From NCBI RefSeq assembly GCF_001625215.2, contig NC_030384.2, forward strand, positions 28,384,527-28,448,526: a stretch of DNA of 64,000 nt. Direction: 5' to 3'. The position numbers and the translations under genes are program-made. Shown here piece by piece: positions 1-19,659 of the stretch. Origin of the DNA: Daucus carota subsp. sativus. Taxonomy: Eukaryota; Streptophyta; Magnoliopsida; Apiales; Apiaceae. Position 1 is the stretch's first letter. Every line of letters starts with the position of its first letter. A model generated the notes under the pieces. The model saw nothing but the letters and a program-made list of their open reading frames with translations, searched no databases and was not told the DNA's origin.

Positions 1-200
1 AATTATAGTTCTCATATCAACATGAAGTTTGATATTATTGTACAAAGAATTATGAACTATCTGTATAATAAGCATGGCTGGTTGAATTTTTTCTCACAAG
101 TCATCCCAACTTTAAGTATCCTCTCTTGAGGTTTATCAGACACCTTGTTAATGCTCTGTCTTATATTGTTCTTCAAGAAATTATAATCATAATTTATTAT

Positions 201-524
201 GGTCCTGTTTGGGAATTAGCTGTTAGCGGATTGAATTAGATGTTTTGACTAGCTGATTGAAGTAGATATATTGACTAGCTGATTGAATTAGCAGTAAATA
301 GCTGATTGATTACCTTTTTCTGACACAAATAACAAATCAAAACCTCTAATCAAAAAGCTCCTCAAAGTAATTTTTTCAAAATTAGCATTTTGGATCCAAA
401 CTTCTATTTCAATCCGCTAATTACCAAACACTAATATTAACGGATTTTAGTGGTCAAACCTCTAAAACATCTCAAACCTATGATTTTAACCAAAACTTCT
501 AACTTCTAAATTCTAGACAGGGCC
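201..524. mobile_element. MITE, hAT-like termini
   Basis: A segment of about 324 bp starts GGTCCTGTTTGGGA and ends with the imperfect reverse complement CTAGACAGGGCC. Between them lie repeats of the type 'agctgattgaa'. Short non-autonomous elements with GGNCCTGTTTGG ends are common in plants. No coding capacity is visible and I could not find a clean target-site duplication, so the ends may be off by a few bases. Confidence 0.45.
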
Positions 525-3466
525 TATGACTTTTTTCCAAAAGCTTGGGACTTTGCCTGTAATCACTTCACTCTCTTACCTCTTATAAGTCTCTCTCCGT
601 TGCCTCATTTTCTATTTCATCTTCTCGATTGGCATAAGCATGTTTGGTGGCCCATGTTTTTTGTGCATACATTATACTTAGACATTTCTAATTGGCATGA
701 GCATGTTTGGTGGTCCATGTTTTTTGTGCATACATTGTACTTGGACATTTCTTAAGTCTATATAAACTTGTTTTGACATAACAAAAAACAAAAAATTATA
801 TTCCCCTCCCCCTAAAAATTTTGTTATAACACATTCTCTCCGAACCTTACAAATTTTATATGTACTGAAGTCTATGTTTCTTTTCTTTCCTTTTTCCATA
901 CCAGTAACTAAATCTTTTGCTGTTAAGCAATCTCTTTGTTACCGTAAGAATGTATACATTCATGACTCAACTACCATAGATTCAATAATAAATTTTATTA
1001 TTACTATAAAATTTATTATTTGATAATCGAGAATGTTCCTGATATCTCAAATTTGAGAACCAGTCTTTGAGATGCAGTTATAGCAAACCAGTCTTTGATA
1101 TCTGGAACATTCTCAATCATCCAATAATAAATTTGACTAGGGTGGTATTTTCCTCTGTGAAAATAGTTCATTACAGCCATGAAATATCCGGGCCAAGTTT
1201 ACATACCAGAAATCAACTATCTGTTAAAGTTTATCTGCGGCATCGTCACTCTTGGATTCAGGGATTGTAGGAAACTAGGCAATGCATCTGGTAATTTTCT
1301 TCTTTTATTCTATTAATGTTTCAATTCACATGTTTTATGAGGATTTAACTTTGTACCTGAGTTTAACATTGTTTAATACGTGCAGGTCTACCAGTTGTAT
1401 CTGTGATGGCTATAACATCGTTATTGATTGATGTCATCATTAGAACTTATGTACTCAAGTAGTACAGAAACCTAATTTTACTAGTGTTGCTTGGGATGTT
1501 GAGTTAGTGTTTGCCATATGATCGTATTATACGTCTTTAGACAAGATGGCTCTGATACCATAAAAGACAAGAAACATACAATGGCTGTAAACTTGCTATC
1601 TTACTATTAATCAGAATACTCTATACATAGAGTTTACAGAAGAGTGTGATAAGTACAAGAGATGAAGATAACAACAAATAAAACATAGTACACTTAGGTT
1701 TCTGTAATATTAAGTGCGGTTCTTTCAAAATTTACAGAGGGAATATACCTACCGCTAGTATTTTCCATGATTAATGTACACATGGAATGATGTGTACCGG
1801 AGAAAGTATTACTATGAGTAGCAACACAAGATTTCTGTAGGAACACAAGATTTTTACAGAAAGGGTAGAGGATATTGCACTTAACACAAGATTCAGTAGA
1901 ATTCCTAGTATTGCAGTGTTCTATTCAGAGCTTGTTCAAAGGGATACCTCCTATCTTGAATCAGTATGTATCAATTGTTCCAGTTCTGGACTCTCTTCTG
2001 GTTTTCGTCTCGAACTGTAACTGCCAATAAGAAAAGTTCCGGTGGATGAGCAATTTCTGTTTTGTCCACTTAAACCTAAAGAACTTAAAATGTTTTATTG
2101 CATAGTGAGATATGGATATACTGACATAAGCAAGGAAGAGGAGCCACTTGAAAGACTTTTTCTAGAAAGATTAAAGGCCAAGAAGAATTTCTGATGAATG
2201 AAAGTAACCGAAATCACCCACAAAGTAGTGAGGCAGATAATAACTATATCTTTGTGCAAATCAAGGAAGATGAAAAAAGAAAATGAGACAATGGAGAGAG
2301 ACTTAGGGGTGGTAACACATGACACAGAGATGATGGAGGTGGTGGAGAAGGCGTGGCATGCTGGAGTTGTGCCGTAAAATTAATGCTAACTGTAATTTAT
2401 GATTTCTTAATGACTATAAGACCTCTTTCTAATGGCTGAAAGCCACCCAGTTGTCAGGCCTCTAATTTCCATTTGCATTAGGGGAACAAATGCATAGATT
2501 CATCGAGCTTCAGATAATGACCTTCTATTATTATGTGTTGATAGAAACTATAAAAAAGAAGTTGATATAAATTTAACAATTGTGCTCGTTATTCACATGT
2601 AACTATCTCCCTCCCTGCATCTGTAGAGATCATGTACTGACGAGGATGATTAAAAAGAATACAGTGAAGCACTCCATAAAAATTGCAGCAAAAATTACAA
2701 TGCAGTGAGTTTTAAGCTGAGTGTACCATCTGCTAGAGGTACAGTTGTGTATGAAATTACACCTGCCAAGGCTTAGTACATAAAACAATATGAATACCAA
2801 TCTGCTTTAAGCGTGGGAGATCGACAGTAACAGTAGCAATAAAACAAATCGGGTGCTTATTCGGTACCTGACAAAGTAGAACAGTCCATAACCTTCAAAA
2901 TTTACTGTATAGATATTGTTCTTATTTCAAGTAATTGTTTCAAGTTGACGCGTCAAGTCTTTTGATTGCTTATTCATAAAAATTTGTTAAATCATACAGA
3001 TGCTTTTGATTTTGTTTATATGTTGATTAATGTGTGTTTTCAAGCACATGGTTTTTTTGGATGCTTCAGTATGCAACTTTCTGGAGTTTTTCCCTGTTTC
3101 ATTATTGGGCATATGCCCTTGAATACACACTTTAATATTTAACTGAATTGGTCAAATGATTATTTTTATCCTCACTTGACTCTATACTGTGCTAGCTGCC
3201 AATTTTATAAGATCCAAATTCATGTCATTATCTTAATTTTCTCCACCGGGTGATGAAAACAAGGAAACTTAGTTTGCAGATGGTGGACTCTGTATTTGCT
3301 AGGTTCCCTTCCAACATTTCCATACAGTTTTTGGCATCTCTCGCGAACTGTTCAAACTAGTGTCCTTCACGTCTATAAAGTTTTGATGGACAACAGCTGC
3401 GTTGTAGGTTTATCATCTGCATAAACCTTCTATTCTTGAGCACCTAAGAAGGTTTGCAGTTTTAAC
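525..3466. other. Intergenic region upstream of the MYB-CC gene
   Basis: No convincing coding region is seen apart from the retrotransposon primer-binding site at 1547-1560. A 50-bp stretch around 640-690 is repeated imperfectly around 695-740 (both contain 'gcatgtttggtgg' and 'tttttgtgcatacatt'). The last few hundred bases probably hold the promoter and 5' leader of the MYB-CC gene, but I see no clear TATA box. Confidence 0.5.
1547..1560 (-). mobile_element. Retrotransposon primer-binding site, initiator-tRNA-Met type
   Basis: The minus strand reads TGGTATCAGAGCCA, the classical primer-binding site of Ty1-copia retrotransposons, complementary to the 3' end of initiator tRNA-Met. In this orientation the 5' LTR would lie at higher coordinates (from about 1562) and the internal region at lower coordinates. 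I see no gag-pol coding sequence beside it, so this is a remnant or a non-autonomous element. A chance match is possible. Confidence 0.4.
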
Positions 3467-5050
3467 ATGGGGTCAAGTAGATCTGATGTTGCAGGAAAAG
3501 AGCGATTAAAATGGACACAAGAACTGCATGATCTCTTTGAAAAAGCAGTCAATCAGCTTGGAGGTCCTGATAGTAAGTGCAATGCTGAAACTACTATTAC
3601 AAGTCACTGATGCATGCATTGTTACTTATGTTCTATTGGTGCTATTAACTATGTCTTCCAGAATTAAAAGTTATTTATTTATGATCAAGTAGTAAAGATA
3701 AGGTTTTCTCCAGGGGCGACGCCAAAGGGTATCTTGAAAGCTATGGGGATCCCCGGACTTACAATCTACCATGTTAAGAGTCATCTTCAGGTATGTGCTG
3801 TCTAAATTTTCTCCGTGTGATAACTCCATCTCTATCCATGTTTTACCAAAGATGGAACTCTATTGTTAAGCACTCTATTGTTAAGCACCTCACACGAAAT
3901 TTTATCAAACACGCTTGCCAGTTTTTGAGCATGAATCTGCAAGTTCTTTTAGTTAGAGCCAATTTTTTTTTTTCCAAACTTGAATCTGATTCTTTCTGTC
4001 ATACTGAAGTAGATTTAATTATTTTTGCTTAAGGTATCTGTATTTTCAAAAATTTGTGGCTGTATAAAATGGACTTTTGCTTCTTGTCATGGGTTTTTTT
4101 CTGCACATAAATTGTTTCTTTCATGTTAATTTGATTTAATTAATTTTTTTGGGCTACTGTCATTCCTTTGGATGTTCAGAAATACAGGATATCGCAATTT
4201 GTTCCAGAAACACCCAACAGTGAGTTTTGTAATAACCTCTCTTTCTTGATAAAAATCAAGAACCCTTTCTCATGCGAGTCCCTTCTTCTGAATCTGTGAA
4301 AATTCATTTTTAATGCAGAAAGCAAGTTCGAGAGGAGAAGTATATCAGAAATATTGCCAAACTTCAGTGCAACTGCGTGAGTTGCATTTTTCTTTTGTCA
4401 TGTGAATGAAGGCTTCCAGTAACATTTATCAATGTCATATCATTACCATGATTTTCTTTATTTCTGCAGCGGAGCTCAGCTCAATGAAGCGTTACAAATG
4501 CAAGTCGAAGTGCAGAGACGATTGAGTGATCAACTTGAGGTAATATATCTTTCATTTGATATACCTGCAGAAGAAAAATCAACTGCTAATAGTTTCAAAT
4601 TTGTATGTTTTCAAGGTTCAAAAAAATTTGAGGTTGAAAATCGAGGCACAAGGTAGATTCCTTACAAAAATCGGTGAGGAATATAAAACCAGGCCTGACA
4701 TTAACGCAAAGCCTAGCAAGTCCTTCTCTCCAGTCTCACTTCCATCCCTCTGCGACGAGTCAGAGTCTGACAACAAAGAACCAGCTGAATCCGACTCAGA
4801 CATCGAAATATATGACACACGTACTACTGACACTTCCCGGGGTTCCAAGAGGCTCCGGGTTGATCAGAAAGACGCGTCACCACAGAGACATAAAAAACTC
4901 ACTCCAGAATCCTGCGGACAACAAGGCATGCTTGTGCCTAAACCCCCGAGGACACAATGCGAGCCCCCTGAATTCGGCTCTCCATGGAATGCTGTTGTGT
5001 ACTGCCAGGCACCTCTAATGCCAGCTGCTTCATACGGTTCTTTTACCTAG
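3467..5050 (+). CDS. MYB-CC (PHR1-like) transcription factor
   Basis: Nuclear DNA-binding protein of the GARP/MYB-CC family, whose members (PHR1 and PHLs) bind P1BS-type sites and control phosphate-starvation and related genes. Six exons with GT-AG borders: 3467-3572, 3714-3790, 4180-4219, 4319-4376, 4470-4539 and 4616-5050; together 786 nt, 261 residues plus TAG. Residues 13-66 form the single MYB-like domain, from RLKWTQELHDLF through TPKGILKAMG to HVKSHLQKYR. After a linker (SEILPNF) comes the coiled coil that defines MYB-CC, with LSDQLE in place of the usual LHEQLE and then KIEAQGRFL. The C-terminal third is acidic and Ser-rich and could be regulatory. The start is the first ATG ahead of the MYB domain and gives a short N-terminus; an upstream leader exon cannot be excluded. 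The family call is firm; which PHL orthologue is not. Confidence 0.93.
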
Positions 5051-6337
5051 TTGGTTTATCCTCTGTTGTCCCAGGTTTCGACCCTGGCTCACCTCGAGAA
5101 TATCTGAGAACAGATACTCAATTGTAAGGATATAAACAATATTAGTCAAAAAAAATAAAAATATAGATGTAACCATCTTGATAAAATAAGCACAGATCAT
5201 AACTACATGGTCTGTGCTTTGATATCAAGATGACTCTGCCTCAAAATCTGCAGCATGCATCTCTGTAACAAATGCACACACATTATATTATAAGTACTTG
5301 TGTTCAAAACAAGAATTGGAATGATATAGTGAGATTGTATTGGAATCTGAAACATAAACATTTGACTGTTGCATGTGTCATTTTATCTTTTTCGCATCTT
5401 CATTGGTTGTATGCGGATTTATCAATGTCATTTTCTAGAAAAATACAAAGGGTGTGATGGGCCAGAAATCTGACAATATCTGTTTGGACAAATAAGCTTG
5501 ATGGCAAAATTGTTGAGTTGTAGGCTGCTCATGTTTATTGTTTTATAAGTAATTGTCAGGAGAGCATTGTTTAAGAGGTAAATCTGAAGATGAGATGATT
5601 CACTGGTCCACGAATAGTAAGTCATCAAACACTGGCCGGCTGAAATGACTTCCCCAAAGAGTTAATATTCGAATGGAATGTATTCTTTCGTGGACATAAA
5701 CCCATGATATATAGGTATCTTAGAAAACCTGTAAACCCATGGATCATACATATATGACAAGATTTTTTGAGAAGAAGTTCTGAATATGGTTGGTTGGAGT
5801 TCAAATATCTTAAATATCATATTTTCTTGAGGAGCAGTGCTAGGTGCATAAAACTCTGTACAGAAAACTTGCACATAATGACATGGCAATTAATATATTG
5901 GGTTTTAATTGGGATTGTTGATTCAAATACATAGAGTCATTCCAATTAAAACCTATCACATGTTGTTATGTACAAAATTTTGTATACAATTATGTATACT
6001 AAACATTTTCCTTTCTTGAGATATGGTCCTGAATATCTCATTGAACAATACTTCATTTAATTTTAGTTATAATCATAAAACGCTACACCATATAGAGTCA
6101 TGAGAGATATGTTTATGGTTTTCATTTTAAAAAGTTAGATATTAAATCATCTCATATTAGGGTTTCCACGTTATATTTTAGACTGAAGAAAGGTAACCAC
6201 TAAACGATGTGGCGTTTCCGTTTATTATAAAAAAAATATTTAGTAACGCTACGATGCAATGTTATAAAATGATACTTGATGTCATATTTTTCGGACGTGA
6301 TATTTGAGTCGTGATTACTTAAATTGTGATAAAATGG
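5051..6337. other. Intergenic region
   Basis: AT-rich sequence downstream of the MYB-CC gene. The first 120 bases are probably its 3' UTR (A-rich stretch near 5148-5163). I see no further gene, RNA or clear transposon end. Confidence 0.4.
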
Positions 6338-6453
6338 GTCAAAAGGTGCGGTTTACCTTGGTTCACATAGTTTGCAGGCTATTGCGTGAGCTCGTGGGTT
6401 TACCCAGTGCGCACCCGAAGGATAGCGGCTGCGGGTTCCTACATTAAAAAAAA
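6338..6453 (+). mobile_element. SINE-like fragment (Au-type 3' part)
   Basis: The stretch contains 'ggtttacc', then a GC-rich run 'cagtgcgcacccgaagg' followed by 'agcggctgcgggttcc', and ends in an A-rich tail at 6446-6453. From memory this resembles the 3' part of Au-type SINEs found across flowering plants. A Pol III A/B-box head is not obvious here, so it is probably 5'-truncated. Dispersed, non-coding. Confidence 0.4.
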
Positions 6454-8800
6454 TGTAATATCCGGGAACTCGACGTGTATCTATTTATGTTAATATATGA
6501 ATATTTTGTGAATACTATGTGAATTATCGATAAATTACATGTTGATTGACATATTGAATGACTGCTTATATGTGTTATGTTTTATGGATTCCTAATTTTT
6601 ATATATTCAAAACAAAATATGGAATATTTAAGTATATTCATGGTGATTTAAGTACCGTTGTCTGATTTGATATTTAATTTAAAGATTTAATTATATTCTA
6701 AATTAATTATTAATTATTTTAAAAAAAAATCGTGTACTTAGTATTCTAACCCGGGGGGGCCTCCGGGAAAATTCCACCATTTTAATATTTGGGACATTCT
6801 GAACAACTTTCATGTTTTAACTTCCTTGATCTGGTGTACGGATTTGCGTGAAAGTGTTCCGATACAAAATTATGAATATTGTATTTTTATTTAGACGTCT
6901 CGATAAACGTGTACACCAGATATTTTCAATACCCGAGATATTTATATTTCTCGTATTTCGTGCCAATCAAAGCTCGAAGTCCCAAAATTTTATTGAAATT
7001 TGTGTTTTTGATAATTATCTTCAAAGTCGGTCCCGAATAAATCATTTTTATTAATACTTAATGATTAAGAAGTATATTTTTATATCCGATATGATCCAAA
7101 AGGGTTCAGTTATTTATAATTATAAATCGGCTAATTAGTATTTTAATTTTTATAATTTTCCTTTCAATACACGAGAATCGAGAGAAACTGGTAGTTCATT
7201 CTTCGTGTTCTTGAAGTTCAATCGAGAATTTGAAGGCGTTATCGAGCTCAGAATTAAGCGTGCGAATAGTCAAATCGAAGGTATCGAAGAGTAGAATCCA
7301 GATCAAGTGTCAAAAACAGCAAGGGATTAACTGGTAGGAAGTTATTGAGGTTTGAAAATTCGGACTAATTAGGGTTTAATTAGGGTTTTTTGATTTTGAG
7401 GTTGCTTATGTGTTTTGATGCTTCCATGTTGTGAATAATCTTCTCCTGATCATTTTAGTATATCATATGTGTGATTTGGAGTCCAATAACATGCTCAATA
7501 TTAGTTTTAATCTTCGAAATCGAATTCTAGGGTTTATATTCAAAGCTTGAATGTTTTCAAATGAGATTTGTGTATTTTTGTTTTGCTAAATCTGGAATGA
7601 AATTAAGGTCACATGCATGTTTATGGGGATTAGGGGAGTCTGTACATGTGTTCATATCGAATGAACGAGCTGTGGTTTGGCCTGCCAGGACCGGGGAAGG
7701 AAGCCGCCGCCGCCGGCTGTTCTTCGCAAGAAATCCCGCCAGGTTCTTGATTGTTTGCTTGAATTGATCACTAGGATATGATTGTGGTGATCCCCATCAC
7801 CATTTTGCAATGTTTGGTGGCCGTAGGTGGCCTGGAATACCACCTACGGCGAAACACTTGAAATCCTTATAAAGTAAATATATTCGAAACCTCAAGCCAT
7901 TCTCACCCATATTTGCTTCTTCTGCGAACACCAGATTATTCTTACCATATACTTGATCCTTCTTTCAATTAGGCCATTCTTCAGGCATACCTTGATGATA
8001 CTTGAACCTATTTCTGAATTGTCTTCTAATTTTGATGAGTATTGCACCACTAGTCATCATGATTCTGATTTGACAATTATGATTCTGTTTTGATAATATT
8101 GCTTTTGTTCTAATGATACTGATTCTGAATTATTATGATATTGTTGATTTCGTTATATTGTTAACGAATTGGATGGTTTTATAAATGTGGACCAGATTCG
8201 TGGTCATTAGGCCAATGTATGCTTTGGATCCAGTGATAGAGCTTGGTATGGACCTTGCTGGGGTTAGTGCGTGACTGATCAACAGCCTAACCTTGGTTTT
8301 TAAATGAAAATGTAAATATCCAATTCTAATCATGGTTTAAAAAGAAACTTGATATCCTGATTCATTCTTATTGATAAATGCTGAACTTCAGTTTATTATT
8401 TATCTTACTTGTTGAGCTTGTAAGCTCACTCTTGCGAATCTTTATGTTCTTTTCCAGTGAAGAAAGAGGTTACTGGTAGCGAAGATCCGCAAACTAGCCA
8501 TCAGGTCAGAATCTCAGGATGAGTGTTGGAGAGCTCATCTAGGAGTCTGCTGTTATTGTGAATAGTGTGATCTTTTGATTTACAGTTGTGTGTAAGCACT
8601 CTACATTGTATTTGTAAGTTGTAAGATAATGATTGGGATTCGTGGTATTGTAATATAAGTTAAGGTGTGGCTTGTTTCATACTATAACCTGGAGCGATCC
8701 GTGGATGTTTAGGGTCATTGCATATAATATTATTGCTTACAGGTTGATATTGTGGCATGGCTCCCAAGTCTATGACTCGGACCGAGGGAGTATATGAATT
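6454..8800. mobile_element. Possible solo LTR or degraded LTR retroelement
   Basis: Begins TGTAATATCCGGGAACTC directly after the A-rich tail of the SINE-like piece, as gypsy-type LTRs often do (TGTAA...). It holds no long open frame, has a GC-rich island near 6750-6775 ('cccgggggggcctccgg'), and ends somewhere near 8790-8800. I could not find a matching terminal CA or target-site duplication, so both the class and the right border are uncertain. A non-coding transcript is the alternative. Confidence 0.3.
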
Positions 8801-9594
8801 GCGGTAGATTAATAGTTCTAGAAGTATTAGAGAAAAGTCATAATAAATCTCAATTTATAATTCAACATTTTTTCTCACTTAAATCCTTAATTTGTCCCGA
8901 AAGAAAAAAAAGAAATCCTTAATTTGAGTTGGAGAGGGAATCAAAACCTCCATCTTTAAAATAATTTTTCTTTTTTTTATTATGCTGTATTATATCCATC
9001 ACCTTGGGGACGACTAAAGTATAGTTTGAATCACACAGGTACTCTCAACTCATAAATAATTAATCTCTTATGTTCACATTATATTAATAATATAAGAACG
9101 ACTTAGGGTCGAACTTCAGTCTTCAGTCAAACCAAAATTGTATAGTGGGACGTGAAGATTGTGATGGTATTATGAGAATCTTTTTATTGGTCTTAACTCT
9201 TCATTGCATGCATGAACTGATTGTTATTTTATGATTTTCTTTGTTATTCTATTGATGGTTTGTAGATCAATGGATCATTGTTCTCTAAATTTTTCTGAGT
9301 TATATTGATTAAATCTCTAACCATTTTGTTGAATTGACTACTTTACTTATCCAATCAATTTCTGATTCATTCGTAAAAAACATATTCAATATTTTCGCTG
9401 ATCAAATCTGATACATTCTTTTTATAATAATGATTTTCATTAACATGAGAATATTTATCGTAACATTTTATATAAATTACAGTAAAACTAATTTAAGTAG
9501 AACAAGGATAAATAATTCCCCTCTATGCATTTGGTAATATATTTTCTGAATGTGAAACATAAAATGAGAAGAGTTAGAAACGAGATTTTTTTTT
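8801..9594. other. Intergenic region
   Basis: AT-rich sequence; no gene, RNA or element ends recognised. Confidence 0.4.
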
Positions 9595-9898
9595 GCCTCT
9601 CGAATAAAAATTATGAAATATTTATGTTGACTCTTCCATGATCATATGAGCTGGGATAATACTTGTGCATGAATGTCATGTTAATTTTGTTAGTCTATTC
9701 TCTTTCTCTTTGTACTTCCATATTCTTGGTTACAACTGGTTAGCAACAAGATTTAACTCTGCCTCCCGAATAAAAATCATGAAATATTTATGTCGACTCT
9801 TCCATTGTGACCTGGATAAGATAATTGTGTGCAGGAATGTCATGTTAATTTTGTTCATCTATTCTTTTCATACTTCCATATTCTAAGTTACAACTGAT
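9595..9898. repeat. Direct tandem duplication, period 166 bp
   Basis: Two diverged copies start at 9595 and 9761 (gcctctcgaataaaaat and gcctcccgaataaaaat). Both go on through 'atgaaatatttatg', 'gactcttcca', 'aatgtcatgttaattttgtt' and 'acttccatattct'. Differences are scattered substitutions and short gaps, so the duplication is not recent. No coding function is seen. Confidence 0.75.
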
Positions 9899-10357
9899 TG
9901 TATATTGTGTTATAAGATGTTGGAGTAAATTGATATATGTTAGAACTGTGAATTCCGAAGATTGCATTAAAGCTCAAGAAAGCTCAAGAAAATGTGTTTA
10001 CAGAAATATTTCTAGATCTAAAATCTATATACAAAACTATATGTATCCGCAGGTGGTTGTCATGTGTAACTGATTTTCCCGCTCACCGTACTGTTACCGG
10101 TTGATGTATTGACAGTGTTAATAATATATCTGATCTCAAACCTTAGTTTTTTTTTTTTTTTTTTTTTACAAAATGCAGATGTTTTATACCATTAAATCAC
10201 CAAGGATACAATTCTTGATCGGAACAGACCTCCAATCAAAAATACGATCAGGATACATATGTGATACATGAGCTATTTCGTGTGCCGGCATATTCGCAGA
10301 CCGCTTAATAAAATACAACCTAGTGTTGTTTAACTAACCGGCTAACTCTCTGCAATT

Positions 10358-10545
10358 TTCGTCATTTTAAAATTAATATTTTTGTTATTTTTTCTTCAAC
10401 ACCAGAGTTTTATGAGTTCGCCAATATATCTGATTTCAAACCTTGTTAAAATTAAAAAGATTAAAGATAATTGTCATTTGTCATCTTAAAATTAATATTT
10501 TTGTTATTCATTCTTAAACACCAGAGTTTTATGAGTTCACCATGG
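10358..10545. repeat. Direct duplication, period about 120 bp
   Basis: 'aaaattaatatttttgttat' and 'acaccagagttttatgagtt' occur in the same order at about 10369-10415 and 10489-10535. The sequence between, 'atatctgat.tcaaacctt', also appears once more at about 10125. The poly-T tract at 10147-10168 lies just upstream. Confidence 0.65.
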
Positions 10546-10749
10546 TGCAGAGGAACAGCTGCATGGTGTCGACGGTCGGGCTGAGGTTTTCAGTGCTCGA
10601 CATTCATGACCCTGACAGTAACGAAGAGAGTATTACATATTTTATACTTTTAAATAATAATTTGATAACTAATCTCTTGTTTACTATTGTGGAGAAAGAT
10701 GATAAGAATCCATAGTAAGGTTCTTACTTCAAAATTCCATACGAGAGGA

Positions 10750-10812
10750 GTGAACGACAAGAGCTCACATTTACTGAATCATCGACAAGAGCTCACATTT
10801 ACTGAATCATAA
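10750..10812. repeat. Short tandem duplication, about 29-bp unit
   Basis: Two perfect copies of a unit running from 'cgacaagagctcacattt' to 'actgaatcat' lie head to tail. They sit about 600 bp downstream of the end of the kinase gene and have no evident function. Confidence 0.75.
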
Positions 10813-11412
10813 ACCAGGAAATGGCAAAAAAGGGGCGAGTCCAAAATTAAACCCTGTGTTATAATCCTTCATCAGAGCTCTATTCTCCATATAGTAACAA
10901 GCATTGCCATAGTGCATAGCAAATATGTTAGAACTCACTAGAAACTTAGCTAGGAAGCTATCCTATCACAGTGTTGCATAGATTTGCACAAGGGCGTGTC
11001 GTAGCCATATATAACATGAAGCGAATTGAAGCAAAAAATGTTTAGACAAGTCATACATGAGCAGAAGACTTGGACACACATCACCTCTTTTACCTTCTTT
11101 TCTAACACGTTTATACGCCATCACCAGAATTTCACAATTCCAACAAGAAAGAGAGAAACCAAACATACTTTACTCATAGCTAAAAGGTCGTCTTTCACTC
11201 GAATAACAGAGTTTGATGGCTGAACCACTTGCACTCACCTAAACATGGTTGATTCCTCGTAACCTAACATCAAAAGGGACCAAGCTAATAAATGTATGGA
11301 ACCCCCAGTAAAAAAATCAGGAACTGTGACTAGTCATTTATCAATGGAGGACTCGGGCACTTGTATGGATGATTGAAAACTGGGAAACGTCTACATGTAG
11401 CTGCTAATAACT

Positions 11413-17452
<6,040 letters not shown>

Positions 17453-19659
17453 TAAATCAACCTCAGATTCAAATCAAGCAAACAAATAAACCCCCAAACA
17501 CAACTTCTCCACCAACCCAACTCAAATTTTCACATCATCACACCTCAAAACACCACAAAACCACCAAACAACAAAAACCCATCACAAAATCTCAAGATTC
17601 AACCAAATCAAAACCCCTAAACACAACATTAACCACCAAACACAAACCCCACTTGGCTTCCCCCAAACCAAGCTCCAAGAACCCAAAAACAAACCAAACA
17701 AGAGCAAAATCCAAGCTAAAGAATCAAAATGCAAGTACCATCTTACTAAAAAGACACAAACTTTCTTTATAGAAAGAGATAAAAATATAAAGAAAATGAG
17801 TGACCTAACAGGTTCAAACACTTTTCAAGAACTTGCATCTAATTTTAAGACAACATATGTAAGTGTGCATATCATTTTCTTACAGAACATAAATAAAATA
17901 AAAATGAGAATAAAGGAGGGTATTTTCTTATGTAGTTGGCTGTATAATTTGTCGGGTAACTGAAAAAGAATTTAAGAAACGGGACGGTAAGGTTGGAACA
18001 GTTAAGAGTATTCAATATCCCATTTATTCTTTTTTACGCTAATTTTTACTGTACCACAGTATTTTATATTACATGTACTTTTTTATATCTACCTGTGTAC
18101 TGTACTTTAAAGTAGAGTAGTTAGCTAAGGAAGAGTATAAAAATATTTATTTCGAACTTTATTGATCAAAATTACTGTACTCATAAAAAATCTAAGATAT
18201 TGAGAGCAGAGAGATTTTATCAAAAATTGCACATTTAAAAGTAAAGATTTTGAAAAGATTTGAAAGTTTTGTCACACATTATGTAACATGATTTGGTAAG
18301 ATTTTATTAGTAATATACTAAATTAAACTATATTTTTCAAAAAAATGTATAAAATATTCATACTTTTTCAATTATTCCGGATTCATTTCGGAAATGAATT
18401 TAAAAGAGATGTATTGGACTAAGATTTAATGGATAAAATATGATATATGGATTTTATGATTGAATCTGATTTTGATTTTATATGGATTTTTGATAAAATG
18501 TCGCAGAATTGATATAGAAGGTGTGTATTCAAGTGAAATTTTAATGAATATGATCTATAAATTTCAATAGATTGTGTCTGATTTTGATTTTACGCAGGTT
18601 TTACATAAAAATATTGCATATTTGATATAGAGTCTTTAGATTTAAACAAAATGTTTCAAAATTTCATGAATCATAATGGGATTTCAAAAATATAAAATAT
18701 GGAACAATCTCACAAAATTCATGATTTTATGAAGTCCAAAACAATCTTTGAGTATTTTAATACCATCAGATTTTATTAGATTTTAAATAAATCCAATTAA
18801 ATAGCATCAGATTTTAGCAATATTTAAATTTTTAAATAAATATCACCGGATTTTGTAGTATAAATAAAAATCTTAATTAAGTACCTCCAAATTATAATAC
18901 AGATTTTAAGATCCGAATTGAATATACCTAAATTTTATGATTGAAAAATATTCTCCAATTAAATACACACATAAAATGTGTTTTCTTATAAATTAAGGTG
19001 GACAAGAACATGATTTATCCGAATTTATAACCATCAAATAAAATAGTTTTATTGATGCGGCACTGCTGATGTATACTCAACTTTAAGATGTTTTAATTGT
19101 TCTCCTGATAAAAAAAAAAAGAGTTAAAATATGTTAGTTTGAAGATAATTCTCTCATGGGGTCAGTTACACCAGTCATGTGCATGTGTATGTTTCATTAT
19201 ATATTCAAATGTGAGCTCAAATTTGTTTTGCAGTCTGTTCAATTATTCTAAGGTGTTCTAGAATCATTTGAACATCTCTGTCATCGTTTGAAAAATATTA
19301 CTAATATATTGAAAACACTGGTCACCACAGTAGTAAAAGATCAATTAGTCTGTGAGTTTCCAATTCCATTATCTGTAAAAGAAATTATTACACAAATAAC
19401 CAAACTTATCTTTGAGAACAATTGATGAATAATTTGGTCAAGAATGAAAATTACTTCTCGAACACAGACTTTAGATTCGGTGAGAGGGGTCATACAGGAA
19501 TAATAAGACAGCAGACAATCATATAAATACAAACCTTTTGAGTTACTTGTATCGATAATCAACTTGTTAAATTTAAATAAATTAGAGGAAAAATATATAA
19601 AAAATAATAATAATATTTATCGAATTTGATGGCCGCTTAAAATAACTAGTCTTGTAATA
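17453..19659. other. Promoter side of CPK13 and intergenic region
   Basis: The first 350 bases are C/A-rich on the plus strand, hence G/T-rich in the gene's direction, and unlike the AT-rich DNA beyond; they probably hold the 5' leader. From about 18200 to 19100 the DNA is very AT-rich with loosely repeated 'gattttatga/ttttgattttat' words. No further gene is seen. Confidence 0.45.
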
